The notes under the pieces: model-generated
What the model saw: only the letters and a program-made list of their open reading frames with translations
The model's database searches: none
Told to the model about the DNA's origin: nothing
From: Micractinium sp. NFX-FRZ
Lineage: Eukaryota > Chlorophyta > Trebouxiophyceae > Chlorellales > Chlorellaceae
NCBI GenBank assembly: GCA_029339195.1
Contig: JAPTJF010000143.1
Span: forward strand, 1 to 64,000
Direction of reading: 5' to 3'
DNA: 64,000 nt
Shown here: positions 44,998 through 55,312 of the stretch, piece by piece
Position numbering within the stretch: position 1 is the stretch's first letter
How the letters are laid out: each line of letters begins with the position of its first letter
Translations under genes and position numbers: made by a program

Positions 44998-46860
44998 ATG
45001 CAGGCGGTGCAACAAATGATCGAGCAGCAGGTGCTGCAGGCGGCGCAGCAAATGGAGGAGCAACTCGACTCGGAGATGCACCGCTTGGAGAACCTGGACG
45101 ATGATGACATCGAGCGGCTGCGGCAGAAGCGCATTGAGGAGCTGAAGAGGCAGGGGCCGCTGCCGCTGCCGCCAGCTGCCGCCGCCAGCCGCCGCCGCCG
45201 GCCGCCACTCCCGCCTGCCTTGCGCGCGCGGTGCGCTGCATGGCTCATGCAGGCGCCCGCCCCCCACCGCACTTGCAGGATGCAACAAAAGCGGCAAGAG
45301 TGGGCACGCAAGGGGCACGGGGAATACAATGAGGTGGAGGAGAAGGAGTTCTTCAAGGTGGGGTGCCGGGCCTGGCTGCTGTGTACTTGGCCCAGCCTGC
45401 AGCCTGCCGACCTTGCTTTGGTGTGTCGCTGCTGCACATGACAGGCGTACGCCCCGAGTAAGTGTGATGGGGTGCTGCCTTGGGAAACTCTTTTTGCCTC
45501 CAAGGCTGACGCTATTGCCCGTGCACGGCTGCGCCTCTCTCCTGCCAACAAACCCGCTCAACCGCCGCACCTGTCATGCTGATGCCGACCGTCAAGCCCA
45601 GCACATTCTGCCTGCCCCGCGGCTCTCGCCCTGATTCTGCTCTCACCACACCTCCCCACCCCTACACTGCCCATCGCACATGCCATGCAACCCGTTGACA
45701 CATGAAGAAGAAGGGAGCAAAGCGCATGGTGAGCCGCTTTCGCAGCAGCCACCTCCTTGTTCTCACCTCTCCTTGCAGCTGATGACTGTTTGTTTGCAGG
45801 AGATGAAGGGGGAGGAGCGCATGGTGTGCCACTTCTACCGCAGCACCCTGCCCTGCCAGATCATTGACAAGCACCTGGCGCTGCTGGCGGGCAAGCACCT
45901 GGAGACCAAGTTTGTGCGGGTGCACGCAGAGAAGGCGCCATTCCTGACGGGCAAGCGCTGGGTGGGATTTGTTAAGGAAGGTTGGGACGGTGGCGTGCAT
46001 CATCTCATACTGAGTTTGTGCTGCTGCATGCACAGGCGGCGCCATTCACGACGGGTCGCTGTGCGGTGGTGCAGGGTGGTCGTGGTGGGCAGTCGTGTGC
46101 GGCCTGTGTCAGTAGGCCTGCCCCGTGCCAGCCGCCCTTGCCCCTATGCTGACCTCCCGGTCCGCATGTATGCCTGTGATTGCTCAAGGTGCAACTGCAC
46201 CCATTCTAGCTGTTGCCTCCAACCCTCTGCGTAACCACTCTTTCCCTGCCCCTCCGCCTGCTGCCCCTGCAGAGCGGCTCAAGATCTGGATGCTGCCCAC
46301 CATAGCCATCATCAAGAATGAGAAGGTGACCGACTACATAGTGGGGCTGGACGAGCTGGGCGGCAGCGAGGACTTCACTACAGGTGGGTGGTGAGGAAAC
46401 TGAGGGGTTGGGCGGGTGGTGTGACCCTGGTGGGCTGGGGAGGTGGAGGAGGCTTGGTTGAGCTTGGGTCGGTGGGCAGCGAGGAGATCAACTTGCTCAG
46501 CATGCTTGCTGTGAGCAGCAGATTATGTGCCACAGCCGCCCGGACATGGCAAGTCTGAAGGCTTTCGAGCTTGACAGGCCAGCAGCAGCAGTCGGGCAAG
46601 GCGGGAGGAGGCCGCCAGCTGCACAGCGGTGCTGTACACCATTACGCTCCCCTCACCCTCCCCCGCACCTCCCGCTGTCTGCTCATCACCACGCCTGGCC
46701 TGCAGAGATCATGGCGGCCCGGCTGTCAGCGGTGGGTGGGATTTTTGAGGATGCGCTCCCAGCGCCACGGGCGCAGGCAGCAGACGTGCAGCAGCGGACG
46801 ATGCGGCAGGGCGGCAAGCCGAGGCGGTCAGAGAGCGACGAAGATTCCGACTTTGACTGA
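44998..46860 (+). CDS. TXNDC9: TXNDC9 / phosducin-like 3 family protein
   Basis: Five exons give 216 codons: 44998-45149, 45279-45357, 45800-45950, 46273-46383 and 46706-46860. The order is typical of the family: an acidic N-terminal coiled coil (LDDDDIERLRQKRIEELKR), the GHGEY motif, a thioredoxin fold with VCHFYR and HLETKF but only one Cys at the active-site position, KAPFL, PTIAIIKNEK and DYIVGLDELGG, then an acidic end ESDEDSDFD. Human TXNDC9 is 226 aa. The family modulates CCT chaperonin folding of tubulin and actin. Homology forces two GC-AG introns: AAGAG|GCAGGG after exon 1 and ACGG|GCAAGC after exon 3. The intron after exon 3 holds an echo. Confidence 0.94.
45915..46075 (+). repeat. 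Junction echo: TXNDC9 exon 3 donor
   Basis: The exon end GGCGCCATTCCTGACGG|GCAAGCGCTG (45934) is echoed as GGCGCCATTCACGACGG|GTCGCTGTG (46038). TTTGTGC..GTGCA-type sequence precedes both, and the offset is 104 bp. The echo carries GT where the used site is GC. Confidence 0.85.
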
Positions 46861-47697
46861 AAGTTGCGGTCATTGACTGGCTGGGAAGCGGCATGCGCCC
46901 CCCCGCACACACTGTTATAACTGACATCAGCGAGCCACGGCAAGCAGCCGCAGCTGCAGCCGCGGCAGAACTTCTTCTGACCTTGTGTACCATTTGACCC
47001 GCTCATGCCTGCGTGCTGTACTACTGTGTCTGCTGCCATCTGATGCTGCGCCCACGCGTTTACTGTAAGTGCTTCATGACGTGAAGAAAAACTGTGGGGG
47101 CTGGGGAAGTTGCCCCCCCGTGTCAGCAGTAGTGTCCATGCCCGGCAACCTTGGCGCTCGCTGCATGGCGCTGTCTAACCGGGTGGTGCATGCGGCCGCC
47201 AGCTGTGCTCCTGCTGCCGCCAACCAGCAACCTGGCCCAGCTCTTCATTCGATGGAATGTATCCTTTATGTGTGCATTGTGACAGATGAGAGCCTGAAGG
47301 CATGAGCGGAAAGGACATGCTTGAAGATGTGGCGGGCCTGCATGCTGCTGAGCACCGCTGCGCCACGAGCTTTCTTCACGAGCCTTCCTCTTCACTGGAC
47401 GCCCTCGGTCCTCTGTCGACGAGCCCCTGGCGCCCAGCGGCCCAAGACGGCATCCAGCGGAGAAGAGGGGCGCACTGCCCCGACGAGCGAGCTCGAGGAA
47501 ACCTTGAGCCAAGGTTCGCCATTGGCAGCGGAGCGTGGTGTGCCTCGGGAGGGGTGAGAGTCTCTTGCTGACGCACCTTGGACGCCAGGCACCGCCTCCA
47601 CGCCGCCTCTCGTCCTCCACTTGCCGCCCCTCACCACCGCCGCCGCCGCACTGCCGCCGCCGCTGTGCGCAGTTCCGGCAGGAGGTCTGACCGCGAC
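46861..47697. other. Intergenic, no gene recognised
   Basis: 3' flank of TXNDC9 with a UGUAA signal at 47064, and 5' flank of ankyrin gene 3. A long minus-strand open frame here is the antisense shadow of GC-rich sequence. Confidence 0.5.
47064..47068 (+). other. UGUAA poly(A) signal candidate
   Basis: TGTAA about 200 bp after the TXNDC9 stop. Confidence 0.5.
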
Positions 47698-48498
47698 ATG
47701 GACTGCTTGACGCTGCTGCGCAGTACTGAGCGCGGCGACCTGTGCGGCTTGACCAAGTGCCTGGCAGCTGGAGTGAATGCCAATGTGGCAGGGCCGTTTG
47801 GGTGGACAGCCCTCCACTTTGCCGCCTGCTGCGGGAACCCAGGGTGTGTCGCTGCCCTGCTGGCGGCAGGGGCGGACGTTGAAGCCCCAACAGCTGCCGG
47901 CAGCACACCCATTCACATAGCAGCCGTGTACGGCAACGTGGAGTGCGCTAGGCTGCTGCTTGACGCAGGCGCCGACCCGATGGCAGCAACCAGCCTGGAA
48001 CGCTGGACCACTCTCCACTGCGCAGCTCGGTACCAGCGCACCGCTGTGGTGTCAGTGCTGCTTCAGGCAGCACCAGCAGCAGCATGGGCCACGGATGTCG
48101 ATGACAGGACCCCCCTGGATCTGGCTCTCCGTGTGGGAGCGATAGACACGGCCCGCTGCCTGCTGGAAGAACCCCCGCTGCAAGCATGGCAGGTGCTGGC
48201 ATCCCTGCGGCAGGCGGGCGACAGGGCGCAGCCCCTCTTCGCCGCTCTGGCCAGGCGGCAGCAGCTGACAGCTGAGGAGTGGGCCATGCTGCCTGGCAAC
48301 TGCCACGGCCTGGGTGCGGCGCTGCCTGCTGTGCTGCAGCGCTCGGCTGCAGAGGCGGCGCTGCTGGTGGGGCACCTGCCGCGTGCTGACCGGGAGCGCC
48401 TGCGCGCCGCTGCCCTCTGCCTGGCCCGCGCCCAGCGGCTAGTCGGTGACCTGCCTACCCCGGTTGCGTGGCGCATCCTAGCATGGTCGGCTGCCTGA
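47698..48498 (+). CDS. Ankyrin-repeat protein 3
   Basis: Single-exon gene of 266 codons plus stop, ATG at 47698 (MDCLTLLRSTE). It has four clear ankyrin repeats: TALHFAACCGN, TPIHIAAVYGN, TTLHCAARYQ and TPLDLALRVG, spaced about 33 residues. The C-terminal module follows: QPLFAALARRQ, LTAEEWAMLP, CHGLGAALP, AAALCLARAQR and the end LPTPVAWRILAWSA. The frame also stays open upstream of the ATG without homology. It is on the opposite strand from ankyrin genes 1 and 2 and 20 kb away, so the cluster is not a simple tandem array. Confidence 0.86.
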   Translation: MDCLTLLRSTERGDLCGLTKCLAAGVNANVAGPFGWTALHFAACCGNPGCVAALLAAGADVEAPTAAGSTPIHIAAVYGNVECARLLLDAGADPMAATSLERWTTLHCAARYQRTAVVSVLLQAAPAAAWATDVDDRTPLDLALRVGAIDTARCLLEEPPLQAWQVLASLRQAGDRAQPLFAALARRQQLTAEEWAMLPGNCHGLGAALPAVLQRSAAEAALLVGHLPRADRERLRAAALCLARAQRLVGDLPTPVAWRILAWSAA

Positions 48499-49133
48499 TT
48501 GCTGCTTTCCAGCTCGCCCATGCGGATCTGCAGGCAGCTAGCAGCCAATCATGCGTCTGCACCAGGGGTGCCTCCCCAACTTCTGCCTGCCTCCCTTCCC
48601 TTCCCCTTCCCCTTCCATGCTCAGCTCCTGCTTTGCTCATCGTTTTGCAGCAATGCGTATATCTCTATCCAACATGACCCTTCTGTCTTTTCTTAAAACG
48701 GTAGCTGTAAGCTGCATGCCGCGTCCACTGGTTGCATACTGTGCCTTGCATCCTGTGCCTGGCAGGTGTGGTGCCGCCGGCGGTGTAGGTGGGATTTAGT
48801 AGCGATGACCTGAGGGGATGTACAGGCTTTGTTGTATCCTCTCAATATATATAGATTTAAAAAATCAACATCACAGTGGGGAATGGAATGTGTGGGCTCT
48901 GCCGCCCGTTGTACCGTTGCCGGCTGACTGGGCTGCCCTCCAATCAAGGCTGGCCTAACACCATGCCTGGACCCTCGTCGGCTCTGCCGGACCCTCTCCC
49001 CTCTTCATCTTGCATCCAAGGAGGCGTCTTTGAAAGTTCACTCTGCCGAGCCTTCACCCAACGTTCCTGCGCAGACTGAGGTGAGCGCACCGCGACTCCG
49101 CAGCAAGCTGCCAACGCCCTTGGAGGGCAGCCC
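48499..49133. other. Intergenic, no gene
   Basis: Contains a UGUAA signal at 48706 and an AT-rich patch near 48843-48870. No coding chain. Confidence 0.5.
48706..48710 (+). other. UGUAA poly(A) signal candidate
   Basis: TGTAA about 210 bp after the ankyrin gene 3 stop. Confidence 0.45.
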
Positions 49134-50078
49134 ATGCTGCCCCTCGAGCGGCTCATGGGCACGAAGTGCCTGCCCGCAACGCAGTGGGATGAGGAAGAGG
49201 TGAGCGGGCGTAACCACCCCTCCTCCCACACTGCACACCGCCGTCTTTTGTGGCGCCGTTGCTCCATGCAGGCGCGCGCCGTCACAAGACCCATGCAGCT
49301 TGGCCCAAGCAAAAGAGCAAGCCCGGCTTTGGGCCCCACCAGCATCCATTCTCCCGGCAACGATGGGGGCATGCCGCTCTTCCATGCCGCCGCTGCTAAA
49401 GGGCAAGCTGACTGGGCGGCCGGCTTGCTGAAGGCTCATGCACATGCCAAGGCAGCCGCCCGCGGGCGCAACAGTCCGCTGCACTGTGCAGTCTACAGCG
49501 GGTGCCAGGAATGCGTGGCACTGCTGCTGGCGGCTGGCGCTGATGCACTGGCGGCTGGCGCAAGGCGCTCGACAGCACTGCACGAGGCGGCTCGGCGGGG
49601 CCACGTACCCACAGTGCGGCTGCTGCTCCAGGCAGCCCCGGCCGCCGCCTTGATCACCAATGCTGATGCAATGACGCCGCTTGACCTGGCGCTGCTGCGT
49701 GGGCACCTGCCCGCTGCCCGCTGCCTGCTGGCAGAGGGCCCCCTGCTGCCGGCCAGGGAGGCACTGGCGGCGCTAGATGCAGGCGCCTGGGTGCAACCCC
49801 TCTACGCCACTCTGGCAGCCCGCCAGCCGCTAACGGTCCAGGAGTGGTCCCTCATCCCCACCCCATGTGCCGGCCTGGGTGCCGCGCTGCCCGAGGTGCT
49901 GCAGCGCTCCACAGCAGAGGCAGCGCTGCTGGTGCAGCATCTGCCAATGGCCGACAAGCTGCTCCTGCACACCGCTGCTCTGTGCCTGGGGCGCGCCCAG
50001 CAGCAGCATGCACACCACCTGCCTGCTCCCCTCATTTGGCACATGCTGGCGCTGGCTGCTGGTGCCAGCCTCTTGTAG
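49134..50078 (+). CDS. Ankyrin-repeat protein 4
   Basis: Open frame of 314 codons plus stop from the ATG at 49134. Bases 49200-49271 start GTGAGC, end ATGCAG and are 72 bp long, so they may be an in-frame intron, giving 290 aa. The first 75 residues lack homology. Ankyrin repeats follow from about residue 78: MPLFHAAAAKG, SPLHCAVYSG, TALHEAARRG and TPLDLALLRG. The shared C-terminal module reads QPLYATLAARQ, LTVQEW, CAGLGAALP, AALCLGRAQQ and LPAPLIWHMLALA. Closest by eye to ankyrin gene 3, its same-strand neighbour. Function unknown. Confidence 0.84.
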   Translation: MLPLERLMGTKCLPATQWDEEEVSGRNHPSSHTAHRRLLWRRCSMQARAVTRPMQLGPSKRASPALGPTSIHSPGNDGGMPLFHAAAAKGQADWAAGLLKAHAHAKAAARGRNSPLHCAVYSGCQECVALLLAAGADALAAGARRSTALHEAARRGHVPTVRLLLQAAPAAALITNADAMTPLDLALLRGHLPAARCLLAEGPLLPAREALAALDAGAWVQPLYATLAARQPLTVQEWSLIPTPCAGLGAALPEVLQRSTAEAALLVQHLPMADKLLLHTAALCLGRAQQQHAHHLPAPLIWHMLALAAGASLL

Positions 50079-50523
50079 CAATGTACCTGCAACGTCTGCT
50101 TGCACGAACCCAGAGTCCTGAGCCTGTCAGGAGTTTCCCATGCGTGGCCATTTTCTCTAATTTGGGTTTTAGGGTTTAATCCATATGCATGAAACTGCTC
50201 CAGCGTCCTGTGCCTCCCTTGTTGGCAACACCATGCCAGTGTGATCGTGCCGCCCACCACGCCGAGTTGCCGAGCGAGCAGTCTGTCTCTAACAAGACAG
50301 ACGGGTGGGTGGAGAGTGCTTTGAAGGGTGGTTCATGTTCTTGCTTCAGCATGTGTGCCTGGTTAACGCGCACCTGGAGAAAGCTAGTCACGGACCGACC
50401 TACCGGCCTGCCGGCCGCGCTGTGCCGCCGCCCCCGCCCTGGCCAGCTTTTTGAGGTTCCGCAGCGGGCCTGAGTTCTGTCGATGCGCCATCTACATGTC
50501 TGCGGTCATCTAAAGCAGCTGAC
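50079..50523. other. Intergenic, no gene
   Basis: Between two plus-strand genes. Contains one TTTTAGGGTTTAA stretch near 50168 but no telomere-type array. Confidence 0.5.
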
Positions 50524-53060
50524 ATGCTTCGCAGAGCGGGCTGGGTCGCCCTAACAAACCGGCTCCCGCTCCTGCGGCGCGCCTGCCTGCTCGCTGAACC
50601 GTGCTGCGATGATGTATCATTACATCACGTACCGATCTCTTTGCAGCAGCGGCATCTGAGCGCGGCTGCCGGCGGAGCCCTACCTGCAGCGCCGCCCCCG
50701 CCACCTCCCGCCGACTTTTGCAGCTCGCCGCCGCCGCTGGAGCACTGGCGTCACGCCGCCAGCCGGCTTGAGCGTGCCGCCACGCCGCCCTCGTCTTGGT
50801 ACACCCAGCCCTCAGTGCTTCAGTTGGAAGAACAGACCATCTTCCGTCATAGCTGGCTCGCGGTGGCACATGCCAGCCAGCTGGCAGCGCCTGGCGCCTA
50901 TGCTGCTGGTAGCCTGCTGGGCTTGCAGTGGCTGGCGTGTCGCGACGAGGCGGGGCGCCTGCGGGCATTCCACAATGTGAGTGAGATGCACGGGAGCACT
51001 CGCCTGTTTTGGTGTGTGTGGCTGCCATGGCGAGCTGTCACTTGTACCCTTCCATTTGTAGATGCTGACGCACCAATTGTGTGTGGTCTGCTGCCTGCCT
51101 GCTCCTGACTCTGCAGGTGTGCCGGCACCACGCAGCAATCCTTGCCCAAGGCGCCGGCACCACAGACTGCTTCCGCTGCCCCTACCACGGCTGGACGTAC
51201 GGCCTGGATGGCAGGCTGCTGAGAGCCACCCGGCTGCGGGGCATCCAGGACTTCAGGGCACAGGAGCACGGCCTGGCGCCGCTGCAGGCGGAGGAGTGGG
51301 GAGGCTTTGTGTGGGTGCGGCAGGCGGCAGGGCCGGCAGATGCGCAGCAGCAACAGCAGCCACAAGCGGCAGCAGGCAGTGAGTTGGCGCCTGGCAGCGG
51401 GCTGCAGCAGCAGCACCACCAGCAGCAGGGGCAGCCGCCGCCGCAGCAGCAGCAAGGGGTGGCGGCCTGGCTGGGCCAGCGGGGTGCCGCAGCAGCGCTG
51501 GAAGGCGGCATTGCGGATCCAGGGCTGGTGCACGTGGCCAGCCGGGAGTATGAGCTGCGCTGCAACTGGAAGGTGTTTGCCGACAATTACCTGGTGAGGG
51601 CGGGGAGGGTGGGATGCACTGGGAGTGAGGCGTGGCGGGGATGATTCTTGGGGAGCGAGGGAGAGCGGGGGGGTGGGTGGGCAAGGCGGGCGGGTCCGGA
51701 TGGGGGATCTGTGTGAGACTTCGCCTGCCTGTTTGCCGCTTGCGCTGATGCTTGCTGTCGTCTGCGTGTTGCATGCGCGGCTCTTGCCAGCTTGTGAGCC
51801 ACACCCCGCTTAAAGCACAGCCCCTCCTGCAGCTCAGCACCCAACCGTGCCACCCCGCTGCCCTGGCCCCCCACCTCTTGCAGGACGGCGGCTACCATGT
51901 GAGCGTGGCCCACCCGGGGCTGGCCTCAGGGCTGGACCTGGGCTCTTACCGCAGTACCCTCTATGAGCGGCTGTCTATCCAAAGCTGCCAGCCAGCAGGG
52001 GGTGGATTAGAAGCAGCGGCAGCAGCAACCGGGGAGGCAGCGGTAGAAGGGGCGGCAGCAGGAGCGCACAGGCAGCGGCGGCTGGCGGGCGGACGAGCAC
52101 CGGCGTATGTGTATATTTATCCGAACCTGATGCTCAACAGGTGGGGCCAGGTGGGGGCCAGGTGGGGACCGGGTTTGAGAGAACAGGGGCCAGCAGTGTG
52201 CTGCCTGCGACCCAAGTGGCTGCCTGCCTGACCTTTGCGGTGCCCCACAAGGGCGGCTGTCCACGTCAGCAGGGCTGCAGGGCTCAGGCCCCCACTCCTC
52301 CCTATGTGCCACCCTAGTCTCACCTTGCCCGCCCTTTGGGTCCTGGCCCTCCTGCAGGTATGGGCCCTGGCTGGATGTGAACACAGTCATCCCTCTGGCA
52401 GCAGACCGCTGCAAGGTGGGCAAGGCCTGGTGGGGGTGCCCTCTGTGGGGCGCCGCCTGCGCTGGCCGGGGAGCCCCTGTTAGCTCGATGTCGCCTTCTG
52501 GCTTCCCCTGCGCCTTTTCACCCGCCATGCTGCGCTCCCACCCTGTGATTGGCTGCCTTACCCGTCACCCTGTGCTCACCAGTCTGGATGCCCCACCCTC
52601 CCTCCCCTCCCTTCCAAACACAGGTGCTGTTTGAGTACTACCTGCATGCTGACCTGGCGGCTGACAGGGCATTCATCGATGCCAGCCTGGCAGCAAGCCA
52701 CCAGGTGCAGCTGGAGGATGTGGCGCTTTGCGAGTCGGTGCAGCGAGGCCTGGCGTCTGCTGGGTATGACGTGGGCAGGTGAGGGCGGAGGGGCAAGAGG
52801 GGCGGGCCGGGTGGGGCGGCACAAGCTGAAGCTGTCCGTCACAGAAGCTCGACAGTCGCGGGTTGCAGGGGTGTGGATGCATGTGGCAGGAGGGACTGGG
52901 ATACCCCTGTTTCATGAATGCCTGAATTGCTGCCTGCAGGTATGCCCCCGGGGTGGAGGGGCCCATGTTCCATTTCCACCAGCTGCTGCATGCTGACCTG
53001 GCAGCAGCGGGCACAGTAGGCACAGCTGGCGCGGCAGGGGCGGCAGGAGCAGCAGCATGA
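50524..53060 (+). CDS. CMO: Choline monooxygenase-like Rieske oxygenase
   Basis: Six exons give 507 codons: 50524-50976, 51117-51593, 51884-52140, 52358-52415, 52624-52778 and 52940-53060. The N-terminus is Arg/Leu-rich without acids, a likely organelle transit peptide. The Rieske [2Fe-2S] ligands are C153-x-H155 and C172-x2-H175 (VCRHHA...CPYHGWTYG). The catalytic domain has NWKVFADNYLDGGYHVSVAHP, with H315 and H320 as mononuclear-iron ligands; this is closest to plant choline monooxygenase, which makes betaine aldehyde for glycine betaine. A Gln/His/Pro-rich insert of about 60 residues separates the two domains, and an Ala/Gly-rich insert sits in exon 3. The oxygenase class is firm; the choline substrate is inferred. 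The start could be affected by a TTTGCAG site near 50646. Confidence 0.88.
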
Positions 53061-53199
53061 TGAGGTCAGATTGTGTGTGCCGCTGCTGTCGCCCAGATCA
53101 ACACAGCTTGTGTTCCAAGGCCTGCCTCACAACAGTCAAAACCATGTTCTGGACTAATTAGGAATTTACAAGTTCGGTTATTGACAGTTAGCAATCAGG

Positions 53200-53204
53200 T
53201 GTAA
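53200..53204 (+). other. UGUAA poly(A) signal candidate
   Basis: TGTAA about 140 bp after the Rieske gene stop. Confidence 0.5.
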
Positions 53205-53450
53205 TGAAATGATAGGTACACGGCGGCCCAACAACAGGGTGCCTTGTGATAGGAGGACAGTAAGAAGGGCGGGGCAGTGTGGCAGAACAGGGAGCAGGGC
53301 GGGGAGCAGAGCAAGGAACAAGGTGGGGACACTAGTACACAGGAGAAGCGGTGGCAAGCCCCTTGGCACAGGGGGGGTCAGGAAGAATGGGCGACGCTGT
53401 CAGAGGCCTCAGCCAGTGTTTTAGGCATGGTACGTGGCCAGCCTGCCAGC

Positions 53451-54377
53451 TCACGGCGCCACAGCGGGCGTGGCGGACCGGCAGGAGAAGGCGGAGAGCT
53501 TGGCGGCCAGGCGGCGCACGGCGCCAGACACCAGCGTGGCCAGGCGGGCGGCCGGGCGCGGCGCCAGGGCGGGGGCGGCAGCGTCCAGCGCGAGCGGCTG
53601 CGCCAGCCACTGAGCCTGTGGCAGCAGGAGGGGCGGGCAAGGAGCAAGGCGGTCAGAGGCAGTACACGAGTGCGATTGCCAGGCAGAAGCAGGCACACCA
53701 GGATGCACAACAGATGGCTGCAGGTAGGCCGGCCCAGGCATCGCAAGCAGGCCAGGCCGGCCCGTCAGGCAGGCAAGCAGGCAGGCCGGTTGTGAGCTCA
53801 CCTCCTCGGCAGTCAGCTCCAGGTCCAGAGTGAAGCTCGGCCAGGCGGAGGTCTCAATGGCGGGGGTGGCAGTGATGGGGGCGCACATGGAGGCAGTCTC
53901 ACTGGCGGCGGCGGCAGCGGGCTCCGCGGGGCAGGCCGCGCTCTCGGCGCTGGCTGCCTCCGCCTCCACTGGCGCGCGTGCCGCTGGGGTCGGGCTGGCG
54001 GGCAGGCGGACCAGCACGCGGGGCGGCGAGTAGGAGACCACGGCGGTGCAGGGGTCGGGGCGGGCAATCAGGGCGGTGCACTGGTTGGAATGGATGATGT
54101 TGGTGCAGGTGTTGGCGGGGGGTGCGGGCGCCGGCGGTGCCGCCGCTGACCGGATGCTCCAGGTGCTGCTGCCGGCCATGGTGGCGCGGCGCTTGCCGGC
54201 GGCGGCAGCGGCGGTGGGGGAGGCGGCGGGAGAAGCGGCGGGGGAGGCGCGGGCGGTGATGCCGGCCATCGACATGCGACGCTTGGAGGCGTCGGCGGCG
54301 GTGGGTGAGGAGGCAGCGGGGCCCGCCATGGTCTGGCGGCGCTTGGAGTCGGCGGCGGTGGGGGGCGGTCCGGCCAT
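53451..54377 (-). CDS. Unknown protein with RRx[S/T]MAG repeats
   Basis: Two exons, 54377-53802 and 53615-53451, encode at least 246 aa. The start is uncertain: the frame continues upstream to a CTGCAG acceptor near 54400, so a first exon is probably missing and the ATG at 54377 lies inside the first repeat. The N-terminus carries four RRx[S/T]MAG motifs (RRQT, RRQT, RRMS, RRAT), each in an Ala/Pro/Ser-rich unit. The Arg-Arg-x-Ser/Thr pattern matches basophilic (PKA/AGC-type) phosphorylation sites. A NIIHSNQCTALI segment and an acidic, Ala-rich stretch follow, ending in an amphipathic basic helix. No family recognised. Confidence 0.6.
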   Translation of the reverse strand: MAGPPPTAADSKRRQTMAGPAASSPTAADASKRRMSMAGITARASPAASPAASPTAAAAAGKRRATMAGSSTWSIRSAAAPPAPAPPANTCTNIIHSNQCTALIARPDPCTAVVSYSPPRVLVRLPASPTPAARAPVEAEAASAESAACPAEPAAAAASETASMCAPITATPAIETSAWPSFTLDLELTAEEVSSQPACLLACLTGRPGLLAMPGPAYLQPSVVHPGVPASAWQSHSCTASDRLAPCPPLLLPQAQWLAQPLALDAAAPALAPRPAARLATLVSGAVRRLAAKLSAFSCRSATPAVAP

Positions 54378-54826
54378 GGTCTGGCGGCGGCCGGTGTCTG
54401 CAGGGGGGCGGGCAACGCGGGGAGAAGAGAAGGTGAGAGATGTCGGTGCTCATCTCCAGATGTGGTGAGAGGCAGACACATTGGGTGCCGCCGGGCGCCC
54501 TGCACGTCCCCTACGCGCCACTGTGTCCCGCAAGAACGCACCGGTGGGCGCCCGGGGTGAAGAGGTGCTGGAGATGGGCGCCATGTAGCGAGGTTGAGGT
54601 GGTTGGCAGGAAGGCGGGGACTAGGGAGAGGCGAAGGAGTGTTTGTGGAGAGCTGGAAGCTTCACAGAGGTGGAGAGTGAGTGCATTAGGCGCCAACGGG
54701 CCCCTGAAGAGGGCGTTTTCCGGGCAAAACGCGTTGCGTGCGTGGCGTGAGCTGGCGACCAAATGCAAATGCAAATGCGTGGCAACGCGTTTCCCAGGGA
54801 CTACTCCACGGCATCAGCAACATCAA

Positions 54827-55312
54827 ATGACGACCCGGGAAGCGCTGCTGGCCGCGCTGGTCGTGGGCTGCCTGGCGGTGGCGGTTGACGGCGGCGGCCA
54901 CCGCCGCCCCAATGCCTACCCACACCTGGAGCAGGATTGGCAGGGGCTGAGGACGGGCTGCGAGGCGCGGGAGCGCGGCTGCGCGGAGCTGCGAGGAGCC
55001 TCACGCGAAAACTGCGTCCGCCGGTGAGCCAGGAGCATTGGTGGTCGGTGGAGGCAGGCAGCGGTGGACGTGGCCACGAGTGCACCCACCGCCCCCCTGT
55101 TTGCACTCCCACGTAGGTGCATGTCACCCGACTGCTACACCTGGCAGTACGGCAGCGATGCGCTGGAGGAAGGGGAGGACGACGGCACGCGGGGCCCGCG
55201 CTTCCGGACCTGCGTGCTGCGGGAGGTGCGCGAGGCGCGGGCGGCGGCGGCGGGGCTGCCCTTGCAGCCGCTCCGCGTGCCTGGGTACAAGCGGTACAGC
55301 GGTGGAAGCTGA
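54827..55312 (+). CDS. Small secreted Cys-rich protein (130 aa)
   Basis: Two exons, 54827-55023 and 55117-55312, join in phase to 131 codons. The ATG starts MTTREALLAALVVGCLAVAVDG, a clean signal peptide. The mature part has a Cys pattern GC-x6-GC-x11-CVRRC-x4-CY, then a conserved-looking acidic stretch DALEEGEDD followed by FRTCVLRE. The CVxxCMSPxCY...LExGE...FRxC pattern recalls a widespread eukaryotic family of small secreted proteins of unknown function (DUF4787-like, from memory and unverified). It is divergently placed to the RRx[S/T]MAG protein across about 450 bp. Confidence 0.72.

Noticed and set aside
47123..47908. Long minus-strand open frame opposite ankyrin gene 3
   Set aside because: It overlaps the strong ankyrin coding sequence antisense and has no domain. 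GC-rich codon bias produces such shadows throughout.
50160..50180. TTTTAGGGTTTAA, telomere-like
   Set aside because: Only one unit. Plant-type telomeres need tandem TTTAGGG.
50611..50646. Possible short intron in the first Rieske exon ending in TCTCTTTGCAG
   Set aside because: It would be only about 36 bp and in frame, too short for this gene set. Noted as uncertainty rather than annotated.
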